Shown: one piece after another, positions 10,928 through 22,692 of the stretch
Position numbering within the stretch: the first letter of the stretch is position 1
Layout of the letters: every line of letters begins with the position of its first letter
Origin: Axinella damicornis
Taxonomy: Eukaryota > Porifera > Demospongiae > Axinellida > Axinellidae
Length of the DNA stretch: 64,000 bases
Assembly (NCBI GenBank): GCA_963931865.1
Contig: OZ007509.1
Coordinates: forward strand, 10,849,625-10,913,624
Direction: 5' to 3'
Translations under genes and position numbers: made by a program
The notes under the pieces: model-generated
Database searches by the model: none
The model's input: only the letters and a program-made list of their open reading frames with translations
Told to the model about the DNA's origin: nothing

Positions 10928-11950
10928 GATATGCCGCACCTATATCATTCAAAGTAGCCATTCAAAGTAGCCGTTTATTAATTGCTGCTGCTTAAAAACT
11001 CTGGGAACCAAGGCTTCAAAGCCATGTTAGTTGGTTGAGGGCAGCCCTAGACCAATTAGTACAACCCAAGGAGCCAGAAGAGGAGGGCTCTATCTACATA
11101 CTCAGACCGTAACACATAGCAAATATCCACAGCAACTAATTGACCAGAATGCCAAAAGAATTGGCAGAAGGGGCATGCATGACATAGCCTTGTCCCAGGC
11201 TCTCTCCTAACAAGATGACTTGATTTCAAAATTTGTCTCAGCGATTTTGAGTGTCAACTTCACTTTATTAACAACCGCACCCACTGGTATAACAACACAA
11301 TAAACTGTACATACAATATGCATGGGTTGGGAGGTGCTCCTACAGAGGCTGTAAAGGTGTTTTTCCCCCCTGCAGTAATCAGGAACAGCTCTTGCAGTAA
11401 CTTCATGCTTTGAACATTGCTGTCACTAGCTGCTTTCTGCCTCCGTTCTGTTTTACTAGTGAAGTGGTTATTGGTTCGCAGGAAGTAAGGCGATGGATGG
11501 GTTAGGTATATTAGGGCCAGGGCTGGTTCTGCACGTGCGTATCTGGTACCTATACCTAAAGTATGACATTGTAGAGTACGTAAGCCATTGATTATCGGAC
11601 GACACGTATGATCTGACGCGTTAGTGCCGAATGTGTATATTATAATCTACCGGAAGTGGACGGGACTTTCAGTCAATACTACAGACCTATCGCACTTTGA
11701 GTTGAAAGTTTAGTGATTCTCTGTTGCTTGGTTCTGGAACTACAGCAAGCCAAAGCTCATTCTCGGACAAAGGTATGATCGGACAAATTGATGTATTATC
11801 GCAAGACGCTCCCTGCTTCTTCTCTGAAGGAACTTTCTCCGAGATTTTTATACATTTTCGGGAAGCCTCATGATCCCTCTGCCGCAGGCTCACTTTTTGT
11901 CACCATGGCTGAGTCGAGCACTAGGGAATATCACTGAATGTTGACCAGGT
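10928..11950. other. No gene or strong repeat recognised
   Basis: About 1 kb of ordinary sequence. A short open frame on the minus strand at 11687-11893 has no recognisable motif. Confidence 0.5.
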
Positions 11951-11954
11951 TGTC

Positions 11955-12560
11955 CTAAATAGTTAAAGTGTTAACCCACCAAGGCCCAATGGCCTTAACT
12001 CTTTAGGGCCCAATTTTTCTCTCTAGGCCATTTTCAGTCTATAGAACACTTAAACATACCCTAATTTCTGTTCCCTGGCGTTGCTGGGCTCGAAACTGCT
12101 CACACAGGTAATTTCAGCCATACTAAGCTTATACGTGACTTAACCACACCCACAAATTAACGAACTTGCAATCAAGTCTCCTGAGAAATGGCAACCTGTC
12201 GTAGCTGAAAAACGGGCCATGTATGCCGGAAATGGAGGCCCCACAAAGCCAGACGGCTACTTTCTAACCCCAAAAACGATGGAAATGGCCCTCCCAGTGC
12301 CGACAAGACCTTTCTGTCGTGGAGCCCAGACACGGCCATGCTGTTTTACCCTCCGGGTGTGCACCCCCCCCCCCCCCCCCCCCCCCCCCCCCACCCCCTA
12401 TCCTGCCCTTTCTGCTGTCGGAGAATCTATCTCCCAAGGACATTGCCGTAAGTCACATGATGAAGCTGAAAGTATTATGACGACATTTGGCGCTACGGGC
12501 CTGTTTACCCATTAACCGATAAATTATTTTTCTCCGGAGGTCTCTCTTAGCTTATGGATG
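11955..12560. mobile_element. Dispersed repeat shared with 59.98-60.5 kb
   Basis: The block contains AACCGATAAATTATTTTTCT plus CCGGAGGTCTCT plus TATGGATGCATTAA (12515-12567) and ATCTCCCAAGGACATTGCCG (about 12427), all repeated at about 59984-60037 and 60410-60432. Words of the type GTTAACCCACCAAGGCCCAATGG occur at 11970 and again at 12793, like ends of a unit. A poly-C tract (12364-12392) lies in this copy where the other copy has only a C-rich stretch. Confidence 0.65.
12364..12392. repeat. Poly-C tract
   Basis: About 28 C in a row, directly after CTCCGGGTGTGCA. The related copy at 60.36 kb has CACCCACCCACTTCCCCC here, so the tract is a local expansion. Confidence 0.9.
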
Positions 12561-12834
12561 CATTAAGGTTACGGGATCCCCGCGCGGTGGGCGTGGTCAG
12601 ACAATTTGTTCAACCTCATTTTTCTCCCACAAAATTAAGCTAGTGAAGTCAAACACAAAGCATGGAGGGTAGTCATCATGCAAACTAATCATCATTACAG
12701 TAGCTCACACTGTAACTAGCTGCTGTACGCTGGTTAAATCAATTCCAGCAAACTAGTTCTCTCGCGGGAAAGAAATTCAAATAGTTAAAGGGTTAACCCA
12801 CCCAGGCCCAATGGCATTAATTTAAAATTTGCTC

Positions 12835-12890
12835 TAACCACTATAATAGTGGTTAGAGCATCTGACTAGTACCAGGTCTTGGGCCCAGAA
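12835..12890 (+). repeat. tRNA-like fragment
   Basis: TAGTGGTTAGAGCATCTGAC resembles a tRNA D-arm (A box) followed by an anticodon-arm-like CTGACTAGTACCAG. No T-arm or acceptor stem follows, so this is at most a tRNA-derived relic. Confidence 0.3.
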
Positions 12891-13052
12891 CGTTTTTCAA
12901 TTTCTCTCTCTCTCTAGTTAACATCGAACATCTTTATGATGGGCCTGACGTCTCAATTACACAAACTAACACATCTGAGTGCTTACTTATCCCTCTGTTC
13001 GACAGCCAATTACTTGTTCTCTCACTGCTTCGTAAATCTGACTTTCCCTCAG

Positions 13053-13100
13053 TAGTCTCGTTCCCAGAGCGAAAAAATTAATGGTCTGGGAACGCGACTA
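13053..13100. mobile_element. Minimal MITE: ends only
   Basis: TAGTCTCGTTCCCAGA and TCTGGGAACGCGACTA face each other with about 16 bases between. It carries the two ends of the CCTCGTTCCCAGG family with almost no interior. Confidence 0.7.
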
Positions 13101-13502
13101 CTCCTTCGGTCTGCGCGCGCCTCCAAAATCGAGCGAAAGTGAGTACAGTATAGTTTGGACCCTTCTGCGTTTGCGTTGCGTGCTGAGGAAACAGACTGCT
13201 GGCCTGAGCTGAGATCGAGTAGTAAGAAGGAAGCTCAGGTAAACTTGCATGAAGTAGTCTAGCTCTTGGAGCCTCCGTGTTATCATAAGCTATTGAGGGT
13301 AAAGGGGGACGAGGGGATTTCTGGACCCGGGCCCAGCTTTAGGGTGTGCAGGGTAGAGTGAGTCTCTATTGCTCAACACAGGCTCTGTCCTGAGTTCGAG
13401 TCCCACTAAAACCTTGTGGTTTGCCTTTAAAAAAGATTTTGCCCTTTGCCCTTCCAGAAAACAAGTTTTATGGTAGCGCCACCCACAGGCGTGCACAGCA
13501 AT

Positions 13503-13508
13503 AGAAGG

Positions 13509-13564
<56 letters not shown>

Positions 13565-13935
13565 ACATTGCGGCGAAGTACGGAGGCGCACAGCAGCCGC
13601 AAACAGCCATGGGGTGTTGGTAGTGCGGAAAATATTTCACCAAGGCACGATTTTTGGTTATCAGGAAGCCCTCTCGTAGCATCTCTGCATACTTTGAATG
13701 ATGTTGCTTCTGCAGGGGACATTAACTAACTTTGACTGACTGACTGACTACACAATAAACTGCTGCTAGAGGTAAATCTTGACTCACAGTTGATAGCTAC
13801 GTACGTAGATCAAAGAACTGCCTCTATATAGGCAGTGTACGTTCATGTAGTCTATGTACGTTTTTTTTTCCTTGGAGCGGTGTTGGGGGGTGCATGCCCC
13901 CCTCCCCCCCCCCCCCCCCCCCCCCCCCCCCAGTA
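13503..13935. mobile_element. Probable hAT-like fragment bounded by poly-G and poly-C tracts
   Basis: About 52 G (13512-13563) and about 29 C (13904-13932, with a few breaks) face each other in opposite sense. Next to the C tract, AGTACCGCCACTG reads inversely as CAGTGGCGGTACT, a common hAT-type terminus before a G run. Next to the G tract is AGGCGTGCACAGCAATAG. No target duplication was identified, so the boundaries are approximate. Confidence 0.4.
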
Positions 13936-15190
13936 CCGCCACTGGGTTGCGCTATTGCTTAAGCGAGTTCAGTGATGATGTCATATTACTCCCTGCCTCT
14001 GCCCAGGATCACCTTCTGTGTTGGAGATGTGGCATTCCCGGGTTATCAATTCAAGCACTCTCCAGGAGTAAGTTTGAAGGGTATTGAATCTATGTGTACC
14101 TGCCATAATGTGGAATAATTGTGAATGCAATGGCTGTGAAGTGCAGCTTTCAGGAATTACCCCACCATCCGGAAATCTCCCCCCCTCCCCCCTACCTTAG
14201 CTCTGTACATGTAACCTATAGACCCATTGCAGCACTTTGAGAATACGTACAGGTACACCACCAACATGGCAATTGTTTTCCGTTTTCTGAGATACGTAGT
14301 GCTCAGCTTCTACGTATGGTGGGTGAATGCAATGATGTACCAACAATGCTTGTAGTATGTGTTGAGTCAAACGAATTGCGATTTATATGTAGGCTATATT
14401 AATGCTCACCAGTGATGCAGAGCACATTTTCATTGATACTGCATCATATCAGGCCAATGTATTACGGTACACCAAGATGGTGGCGAAAGTTGAAATGTCA
14501 TGGAAAAAGTGATGTTACTGCAATAGGTTGCAAATGTCATTTGGAAGGAATGCAACTATAGTATCTGCGCTGCCAGTGATCAGCATGAAATGGTTGTGTG
14601 TTTTTGTGCAGTTCGCATGCAACTGTCCAGGAGTTCTAGCTCACAAATATGTTCTTGTTCTCGAATACCGATCATGTGACAAGTACGGAAGGGATTAAAT
14701 CTGATTGGTGCCACCGGTATTATCCGCGAAAACCTGTCTTTTCCCTTCCTGCATACCATGAACGCCTAGCCAGTGAGACTACCTATTGGCCTGTCAAGAT
14801 GAGGGTGTTACCAAGTGTGTTTACCTGGTAAAGTATCAACTGTTATATCATGCAGCTACCATAGTTCAATAGAGAGTGAATCAGGTCAATGCATATTGGT
14901 CCCAGACCCTAATCGACCCCAGCATGAATCGCACACGAGGAAGGAGGGTCTGGGTGTTTGTGGAGTTTGTCATGTATTCACACTGAAAATGTCCATGGTA
15001 TGTTAGTACCTAGAAGCGATACAAGCATTCCGTTAAACTTAGGGAAAACACAAAAAGCTGAGATATATACACCCAAACTCAGGATGTGCGGCATACCTGG
15101 ACCCTAGATTCTAGACCTGTTTCTACACCAGATTCTTCACTGTAGATAACACCACTTCAAGCAGTCTCACCACCTGTTTGAATGTCTGAT
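13936..15190. other. No gene recognised
   Basis: Several short open frames but no family motif, strong repeat or RNA gene. The sequence is of ordinary complexity. Confidence 0.5.
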
Positions 15191-15199
15191 GGGCATGTG

Positions 15200-15430
15200 C
15201 TTACTGAATTTGCTAGTATGGCATGAGCTCCTTGACTTGGCCAGCATGGCATCAGCTCCCTGGATTTGCCAGCATGGCATGAGCTCCCTGACTTTGCCAG
15301 CATGTCATGAGCTCCTGGCATGGCGTGTGCTCCCTGAATTTGCCGGCATGGCATGAGCTCCCTGACTTTGCCGGCATGGCATTTGCTCCCTGACTTTTCC
15401 AGCATGGCATGAGCTCCCTGACTTTGCAGC
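15200..15430. repeat. Minisatellite, about 28-bp unit
   Basis: About eight tandem copies built around GCCAGCATGGCATGAGCTCC followed by CTGACTTT. Copies vary at CATGGC/CATGTC and GCCAGC/GCCGGC. Confidence 0.85.
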
Positions 15431-16003
15431 CAGACTTCACTTCCATAGCCAAAACATGGCGTTAAGCAGAGAGGTCAAAAGTCAACACATGTATGCAAAT
15501 GCATTGAGGAATCAGCATTGGAAAACAGGTAGCTTCAATCTGTAATTTAGCAGACGCTAGCTTGATACGCTGCACGATACACATCTCCCGAACGTTTGTC
15601 TTGCATTGCCAGCTTCACTTTGCATGCAATTGAGACAAGTGAGGCAAGATTTGATAATTGCACACTTCAAAATGAGATATGAAGATTTATTTCAGGGGGA
15701 TCTTCAATTGCTTTGAGCATTCCTCCCTGATTTTGATAAGTTGGTTCCTTGATATTTCTGACCATCATGTTGGTTAGAGTGCTGTGTTAGTAATCATAAC
15801 CAATGCCATCTGTCCCATGGGAATCTGCATAATTGTGACCACAGGCTGCAGTCTTCTCCCATATTCATTCTGAAGTGTGTGAAGCCTTGCCTATAGCATC
15901 CAAAGGGCAAAGGGCACATTGACTGGTGTTGTTCTGACCACAAAGGGCATATTAGAAACCCAAGGTCACTGTACTGTAACAGACATACAGAGAAGATTTT
16001 TTT

Positions 16004-16008
<5 letters not shown>

Positions 16009-16039
<31 letters not shown>

Positions 16040-16042
16040 CGT
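16009..16042. repeat. (TG)n microsatellite
   Basis: A run of TG dinucleotides passing into GTGCGTGCGTGCG. It lies immediately left of the hAT element, whose target site seems to be part of this repeat. Confidence 0.9.
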
Positions 16043-16607
16043 GCGTATGTTAGAGCTGAAATGATACCCTTCAGTACTGTATCGATTATCGGTCAGATTC
16101 AAATCGCGACATATCGATATATCGTTTATGTAATGCACCCACATACTATTGAGAGCCAGACAGTGGTTGTGCGTGACATAGCGCGGCTTCCAATGTCACC
16201 TGCTTACTATTCGACGACTCACTCAGTGATTTCCTGCTGGCCTTCAAATAGTCCATGCACAAGTGACAAACGATGACCTTCATTTTGGTTATCGCTCCCG
16301 AGTAGTCGCCAGAAAACCAAAGTAGCGGCACACCTGACTCTTTGCTTGTTTATAGGGAACTGTATATCACATTTAGCCATCGCTCTCACCACAGATCGAT
16401 GTGCTAGCTACAATAACTTCAAACTACAATAATTATAGTAACCAGCAAAAACTAGCTGTAATAATTTTTACCACGAGGTTCAGCACGTGCCTTCACGTAT
16501 AGTCACGTGACATAATTTATCGATTTCATGTTTAGCTGTATCGCTTGACCTAATATGGCGATCTATCGCGATATCGATATACGTATCGTTGCAGCTGTAG
16601 CGTGTGT
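16043..16607. mobile_element. Non-autonomous hAT element with 8-bp target duplication
   Basis: Element 16051-16599. Left end TAGAGCTGAAATGATAC and inverted right end TACAGCTGCAACGATAC agree at 14 of 17 bases. The flanks are GCGTATGT (16043-16050) and GCGTGTGT (16600-16607), 7 of 8 identical, the length hAT transposases leave. The interior near both ends is rich in ATATCG. No transposase is encoded. Confidence 0.8.
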
Positions 16608-16984
16608 GCACGCGCGCACGCTCGGTCACTGCATCAGCACACCAAGGATGCACAGGAAAATAAATCATGTCTTCAAAAATGTTCTGTTTGCTACGTACAC
16701 TGTCTCTTGCTGTGGAAGGCATCCGGGGACATGCACAGCTTCATTCCCTGGTGTTCTACACCTCCAGTTTTGATTCCTACAGTGAGCATAAGTGATCAAA
16801 AACTGGTAGCGTAGAAGGCATGGGAATGAGGCTGAGCATGCAGTTACGTATAGCACACTAGTTTTATACTATGGGCTTGAACGTAGGAGTCCAGCTGCAA
16901 TCACATCACAATACATGCCTCTCAAGCAAAACCACTACCCTTGAGTATGTTACGTACTACCATATAAACTCTTGGCAGTAAGAT

Positions 16985-17216
16985 AAGAATGAGGATTTCT
17001 GGACAGTAGGAGACTTCCCGACACGGCCCCAGATGTTGCTCACTGGCAGGAGGTTTACAGCTGCATGGCATCAGAAAGTTTGACGGTAGGGTATGTATGT
17101 GTACTTACCATAAAGCAGAAGAATTGGTAGAGGAGCGAGTGCGAAGGCCTGTCTGGAAATACCCTGCTTCTGGAAATCACCTCCCTTGGCTACCTTACAG
17201 ATGGAATGTGTCTTCA
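16985..17216. mobile_element. Diverged relative of the MITE upstream of MVP
   Basis: Shares GACACGGCCCCAG, GGTAGGGTATG, ACTTACCATAA and GAGCGAGTGCGA-like words in the same order as 39803-40028. Its ends are too diverged to define. Confidence 0.55.
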
Positions 17217-17235
17217 ATGGTACATGTGATAATAG

Positions 17236-17308
17236 CCTCATTCCCCGGCCCGCACTGTTATCTCTCTTCGTGCAACCGAAAACGGCTAGGGTCTGGGACT
17301 GAGGCTGC
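17236..17308. mobile_element. Diverged MITE of the CCTCGTTCCCAGG family
   Basis: TAGCCTCATTCCCCGGCCC on the left and GGTCTGGGACTGAGGCT on the right, with CGTGCAACCGAAAACG between them. Substitutions are spread along both arms. Confidence 0.55.
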
Positions 17309-17872
17309 AAAGTTATTGTCTTCCATCGAGCCTCCATACCATTGAACTTCCATTGGCAAATTCGTTTCCAGTTGTTTGTTTACTTGTTTCTGACGTATTT
17401 GACAGTCCAGTCCAGTCCAGTCCTGTTTAGTGTTCAGTCCGGTGATTAGTGTCACCCGGGAATGCCCCTTCTGGGGAGGGACGAGGGAGGTGTAGCTGGT
17501 GAAGGGAGCGTTAATTTGATTACCACTAGATCTGTTCTACTTGGCTCATCAATTGTACCAGAGGAGCCATTTTGTGTCCTGAGTCCTATTGAGTCATCTT
17601 ATATTGGTAGTCTTAGGCTCGTGCCCAGACGTCCACGCCCACCAGCGGAGAACGTCTGATGGTTTGAGTTACATTTCTTGTCATAGAGGCATGTCTGGCG
17701 TAGGTGTAATTGAAGCGTCGATATGCACTGCATGAGAATGCAGAGAGATTTGAGGATAAAAGCTCCTTTCTGTACTATTTTCCATGCAATCAGCAATGTC
17801 CCCTAACCCCCTAAACATTGGCTGCTAACAGAAGAGTGGTGGACTTCTTCATTATTCCAGTGAATAACGAAG

Positions 17873-18355
17873 ATGGAGATGGCTGAAAGGTTCTTAGAAG
17901 CTACAAAGGGGTGTTATGAACCAACAACAAAGAGAGTCCTCATTACGAGCCTTTTAAACCAAGCTATTTTGACTCCTCGATCGATCGGTGAGGTAATCAG
18001 TTGTAAATTATGCGTGCGCTCTTCGATTTCAAATTCCAGATGGGAAACACTCAAAACACCAGACCCTCTCTGCGGGACTCGTGTAGACGGGACTGGGTGT
18101 GAGTCTGTGAGATTAGGGCAGTCTTTCCCCCAAAGGCTGCCCTTTTCCTGGTTTAATATCCTTTCGTGTGGTCAATGGAATGCATTAAGGTCTTGGATGT
18201 TGTCATCTTCAGCTGTTACTGCTGTACTGATTTGGGGTGTTTCTTGGCAGGTAAGAGTTCAGCGTTGCTTTACATGCACAAGTGAGAATGACCGAGAGCT
18301 GATGGTGACTTTTACAGAGCCTACCTGTTTACTGTTGTCTGTGTATGAGAATTGA
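17873..18355 (+). CDS. Unrecognised open frame, possibly partial exons
   Basis: An open frame of 160 residues beginning MEMAERFLEATKGCYEP. The first about 43 codons look gene-like and end at a fair donor (CGATCG|GTGAGG, about 18000). After that the composition looks non-coding, although an acceptor-like TTCCAG is at about 18039. No known domain. It may be a first exon of the kinase downstream, but nothing proves the link. Confidence 0.25.
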   Translation: MEMAERFLEATKGCYEPTTKRVLITSLLNQAILTPRSIGEVISCKLCVRSSISNSRWETLKTPDPLCGTRVDGTGCESVRLGQSFPQRLPFSWFNILSCGQWNALRSWMLSSSAVTAVLIWGVSWQVRVQRCFTCTSENDRELMVTFTEPTCLLLSVYEN

Positions 18356-18376
18356 GGACCACACGTATGCTGTGGG

Positions 18377-18407
18377 GGGGGGGGGGGGTTAGGGTTAGGG
18401 TTAGGGG
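18377..18407. repeat. Short interstitial telomere-like repeat
   Basis: GGTTAGGGTTAGGGTTAGGGG follows a run of G. Three TTAGGG units in the animal telomere sequence are embedded in non-telomeric DNA. Confidence 0.8.
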
Positions 18408-20810
18408 AGGAGAGAAGAGGGAGGAGAGAGGAGAGAGGAGAAATCACAGCTGATTATCAAGAGTTGAGCTACTCACTTCGAGCATAAGTACGAGTCCGTA
18501 TCCAAGTTCTTTTGTGACAGCTTCGTGGAAAAGATATATATCATGAATGACCATGTAGTTACCCTGCGCACGCATGCGCGAAACAGGGTTAAGCAATCGG
18601 TTTTGTCCGTCTGTCAGTCAGTCAGTCAGTCGTCTGTCTGTCAAAAAAAATTGAAATCTTGCCACAGACTCATTGAAAGGGAGTCAACAATAGCAAATAG
18701 CAAAAACAGCTGTATGTGTACCTGACTGAAGTCAAGGCGCTCCGTTTCGCTGCATTTCGGCTATTTCCTACTATTCATAACATTGGCTCCACCTCTTCGT
18801 GACCTCAGAGTCCCATCAAGAACAAGACACGTAGTGCATTTGGAAACTTCATGCTTCGAGATGACCGCTAGGATACAGTATTTTCCCAAGATTTATGTAC
18901 TTCACAGATGTTGTGACTATTGTTCAGGCTGTTTTTTCCAGCTATTTCCTTAATATTCGGAACATTTTGGCCCCACCTCTTCAGTTTCACAATATGCACG
19001 TTGTTGTATATACGGTAAGCGGTCACTCCCACACCTTGGATATGGCCATACGCAAATTACCACAGTATACGCGATAGCAACTGTTCAATGCGCATCGGCA
19101 GAGATGTCACGTCGATTGTAGCTGCACTGTATCCTGTAGACATTCTGTGCTGGGTATGTGTTCTATGAACACCTCTAGTTGACAGGAAAGAATGGGTGAA
19201 CAACAGATGTTTCCACCTGGAATCGAACCATGAGGGACCTTGTGCGTTTGAGGCGCATGTGATAACCGCTACATAATTATCTGTTGTCATAGCAAAAAAT
19301 TTCTTTGGAGAGATAGAGAGAATAATACACAGAAACTATGCAATAATCAATAGATACACTGTATTGCAAGTTGGATCTCAGTGTAGGGGTCAATGTAAAC
19401 TTGCATCAACCAATCGGATCACTGTATGTGATAATCACCTGTACGTAGATCAGGGTTAATAATTATGTTTGGCTAAATTAGTTTTCATCTGCAGAAATGC
19501 ACTGTCAATCACTTTAATTCAATGTCTGCTGTCTGGTACTCCAGCCTCAAACTACTGATCTTGACTAACCCTCTGTCCAAATTGTTGGTTGATCACGGAG
19601 GGGTTTATGCTGCTGGACAGCTCTCTCTGTGGCAGTCTCCAGAGCCTCCACTAGCGCCATGCATCAGACACTGTTGGATGCTTTTATACAAATTATTGTG
19701 AAGCATGCGTGACATTGAGTGCACAAGGGTAGGAATATTAGTGAGAGTATTGCAACTGACAATCTAAGCAGCTGCAAGAGCACATAAGTAGGACTCCGGG
19801 GGCACGACCTACTTATGCGCTCTTGGCAGCTGTTATAGCAGCAGCACTGCCAAGGGGCACCCCCCTGAAAGATAATCAAGAAGTAATCATGTATGTTAGC
19901 CTTTCTCATGCTTCCCCTTACTTTACCACGCTATAACTTCATCTCCACCTTGAACTATTTAAACACTAAGGGGGGGACTCCTGAATCTTAACCAGAGGGT
20001 GTGGGGGACAGTTGAATCTCTTTTCTTGGTTAAATATTTCGTTGTAGCTAGCACAAATTTATGGCCAGCTGAGGTTCCTAATTCAGTGGTTGATGGCAGC
20101 TATAGTAGCGCAAGTTGAAGGGGCTATGATTTAGAGGCTATGTGGACTATCTTGAGGAGAATGTAAAGGGTCACACGAAAAGTGTGTAAGATCATATGAA
20201 CTAGCCTGAGATGTGTGTGATGGTTAATGGTCACATGAACAGTGTGAGATGACATAACTAGCCTGAGAAGTGTGTGATGGGTTAAACGTCAAAAAATGAG
20301 GAGCCGTACCTGAACAAAAGTTCTTGTGCTGAGTAACTGCATTTGTTCTGATTCCAGCAAGTCGGGCTGTAAGAAGAGGGAGGGAGGAATCGAAGGTAGA
20401 GAGGAGGGAGGAGGGAGGGAGGGAAGGAGAAGGAAGGAGAGATCGAGGAAGAAGCAGGGAGGGAGGAAAGAGGGGAGAATACTAACTACCAGAGTGTGAT
20501 TTTGCCAAAAAAGTGACCAATATAAAGCACAGTACTTAGCTCAAACTGATTGTCTAGGATGGATGGAGAGAGGGAAAGGTGTAGCTGGTGAAGGGGGTGT
20601 TAATAGGATTTCTGTTCGACTCTACTTGGCTCATCATGCACCAGAGGAGCCATGTTGTTTCCTGATCCCTGTTTAGTCCCGCCCCCTTTTCTGGCTTAAC
20701 TCCTACATTCGACATATTAATGGAACATGTGTATTTTGTGCTGTATGGATATTCATCACATGTATGTAGCAGCGGCCTTTCTCATTGCACACCTCCGTTC
20801 TCCCTTGCAG
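18408..20810. other. Mostly gene-free; one tRNA-like relic, purine tract
   Basis: Apart from the tRNA-Val-like relic at 19211-19280 and a GGGAGGGA-rich tract at about 20370-20475 I see no gene. CACATGA-type words recur near 20170-20260 as short direct repeats. Confidence 0.45.
19211..19280 (-). repeat. tRNA-Val-like pseudogene or SINE head
   Basis: The minus strand reads GTAGCGGTTATCACATGCGC (D-arm and anticodon 5' side), then CAAGGTCCC and GGTTCGATTCC (T-arm), ending GTGGAAACA, closely like animal tRNA-Val. The anticodon loop is CTCAAAC, so the triplet would be CAA and not AAC/CAC. One anticodon-stem pair is broken and the 5' acceptor strand does not pair. Not a functional tRNA. Confidence 0.55.
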
Positions 20811-21345
20811 TCATCCTTACATCCAAGCTGAAAGCCAAGGTATGAAACTCTTAGAGCGTGATTACGTGAGTATGGTAGACACTTGTACTTTGAGTAACGC
20901 CTATTGCTCTTATGAGTGAATGTACGCAAGAATAACTACCTTTAGATATGGGACTGGGAGGGCACCAGAACTGTCAGACCTGCTCTGTGTCCACACTGTC
21001 TGCTCACCCGTTCAAGTCCGTGGTGAAGTTTTATTGCTTGCCATTTTTGTCTTTGTCTTAAAGGAGTACCCGTAGGTGAGGTCTATACAGAGAAGTGATG
21101 TGTTCTCACCCAGGACTCAAATGGGTGACCGGACGGTGCAATCACGGACAATGACTGTACCTGCCCAGTCCTGTAATTACAGGTAGTTTTTCGCGTGCTG
21201 CATAAGTACGTACAAAGCCCTGGTTGATCTTACACTATACATTTCTTCTGCTTCAGATCTGTGACCTTGGTTCAGCTCGGAGACTGGACCAAACTGTGAA
21301 GCAAACAACGTCCATTGGGACATACACACGCGGATGACTCCAGAG
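20811..21345 (+). CDS. Protein kinase fragment (catalytic-loop to APE exons)
   Basis: Two exons. Exon 20811-20839 (29 nt, after TTGCAG) codes ILTSKLKAK, the strand after the catalytic loop. Exon 21257-21345 begins ICDLGSARRL (DFG motif as DLG) and continues through TTSIGTYT to MTPE (APE region), with donor GAG|GTGGG. Phase between the two is correct. One base is missing near 21331: with one more base, CGC-xGG-ATG reads R-W-M before TPE as in tyrosine-kinase-like (RIPK/MLK-like) kinases. The ATP-binding lobe and later subdomains are not recognised in the window. Possibly one gene with the zinc-finger exon at 22693. Confidence 0.6.
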
Positions 21346-21899
21346 GTGGGAATTAGTACACACTGGGAATAACGTAATATTGAGAGTTGATCTAAAACTG
21401 TCCGGGATTGAAAGATTTGACTATAGTCAAATCTTGACACTGTGCACACGTATGGCTGCTAATGAACCAGTTGTTGTTTTTTGTCTGCAATAATTCTGTG
21501 TGAAATACAAGACACATGAATAAGTGATCTATTGTTAACCTGTTGAGTAGTTCTACGGATTCCTCCTTGGAGTCCTGTGAGGACTTCCATGCTAGATATG
21601 GGAGCGTTCAAATGAGGAAGTCACCTTCACAGTGGTAAACCGTAGTCAAAGAAATCATGAGTTGCTTGTTGGTTAGCTGAAGCCACAAGATTCCGAGTTA
21701 TCAAGAATATGAACATCGCATTGATGCACTAACCAGTCCTTCACAAGAATGCCCGAGCCCCCCCCCCCGTACATTCCAAAGTCCTATCTAAATTTCTTTG
21801 TTGGACTTGCTGGTCGGGGGGAAACCAAGGAATGAGGGTGTCAGTTCGAGTAAGTTGAATGCAACATATCTATGTGGAAAGCTGACCACCGTATATACA

Positions 21900-22420
21900 A
21901 AAATTTTATCGCTTGCAACAAGACACAAGAGTTAGGATACTTGAAACCTGCACGGCCTTAGCAGGAATTTTCACACGAGGTACCGTAACCCCATAGCAGT
22001 TGATTGAAGTCAATGAAAACACTCTCGACGTTCTTTTATTCTCCATGCGCAGCCATTGACAGCGCAAGGCGGTAGGAGCCACTACGGCCAGGGGCCGGCT
22101 ATGGCTGTACCGGTTTTGACCTTGCAAAAAAAGAAATCTATCGCGTGGGCATGTAGCTACGAAAGTGGGGCGAGCGCTTGAGCGAGACCAGTGCAGTCCA
22201 TAGTCTCGTTCCCACCGGGACCTGCAATCCTCGTACATCTGGAACTTGCAGTGCAAAGCACGAAGGTGCCACAAGAGCTCATCCTGATAACTGAAAAATG
22301 AAGGCAAATTTTTTTTTTCCGCGCTTCGCACAGACTGCGCCTCTATGCACTGCCTTCGGCAGTGTGTAATTGTGGTATTATAACATTGGCCGGACAGGTT
22401 TCTTTTTGCTTCCTACGGCC
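21900..22420. mobile_element. Rearranged relative of the hAT element at 46066-46518
   Basis: Shares, in inverted order, ACTGCCTTCGGCAG, CCTGATAACTGAAAAATGAA, TTGCAGTGCAAAGCACGAAG and GGCCGGC with the 46-kb element. A further related piece lies at about 52575-52665. Ends are not clean. Confidence 0.5.
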
Positions 22421-22692
22421 CTGCAACGGGTGATGTAGGCCCCCATTGTTGTAGTCATTGAGGTAATAAATCCTTGCTGTGGCCATCGAAGACTGGCTAG
22501 GCTGTGCATGCTTTTGAATTACTCATTGACATACATATAAAACGTTCGGTTATTGTTATTTACAGAAGAGTGTTTGTACGGTAAGATGCATGATACAAAT
22601 GTATCTCATCCAGCAACACCACTGGGAGAGGCTCACTCACACTTGCCCAATTACAGTATGTTACTGTTAAAATCCTGCATTATAATCTGCAG

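Noticed and set aside
15157..15452. Minus-strand frames with GAHAMPGKSRE-type repeats
   Set aside because: They are translations of the 28-bp minisatellite.
18377..18407. Chromosome end
   Set aside because: Only three TTAGGG units, with normal sequence continuing on both sides.
21906..22331. Minus-strand frame of 141 residues
   Set aside because: It lies in a rearranged hAT-like repeat related to 46066-46518 and has no protein family features.
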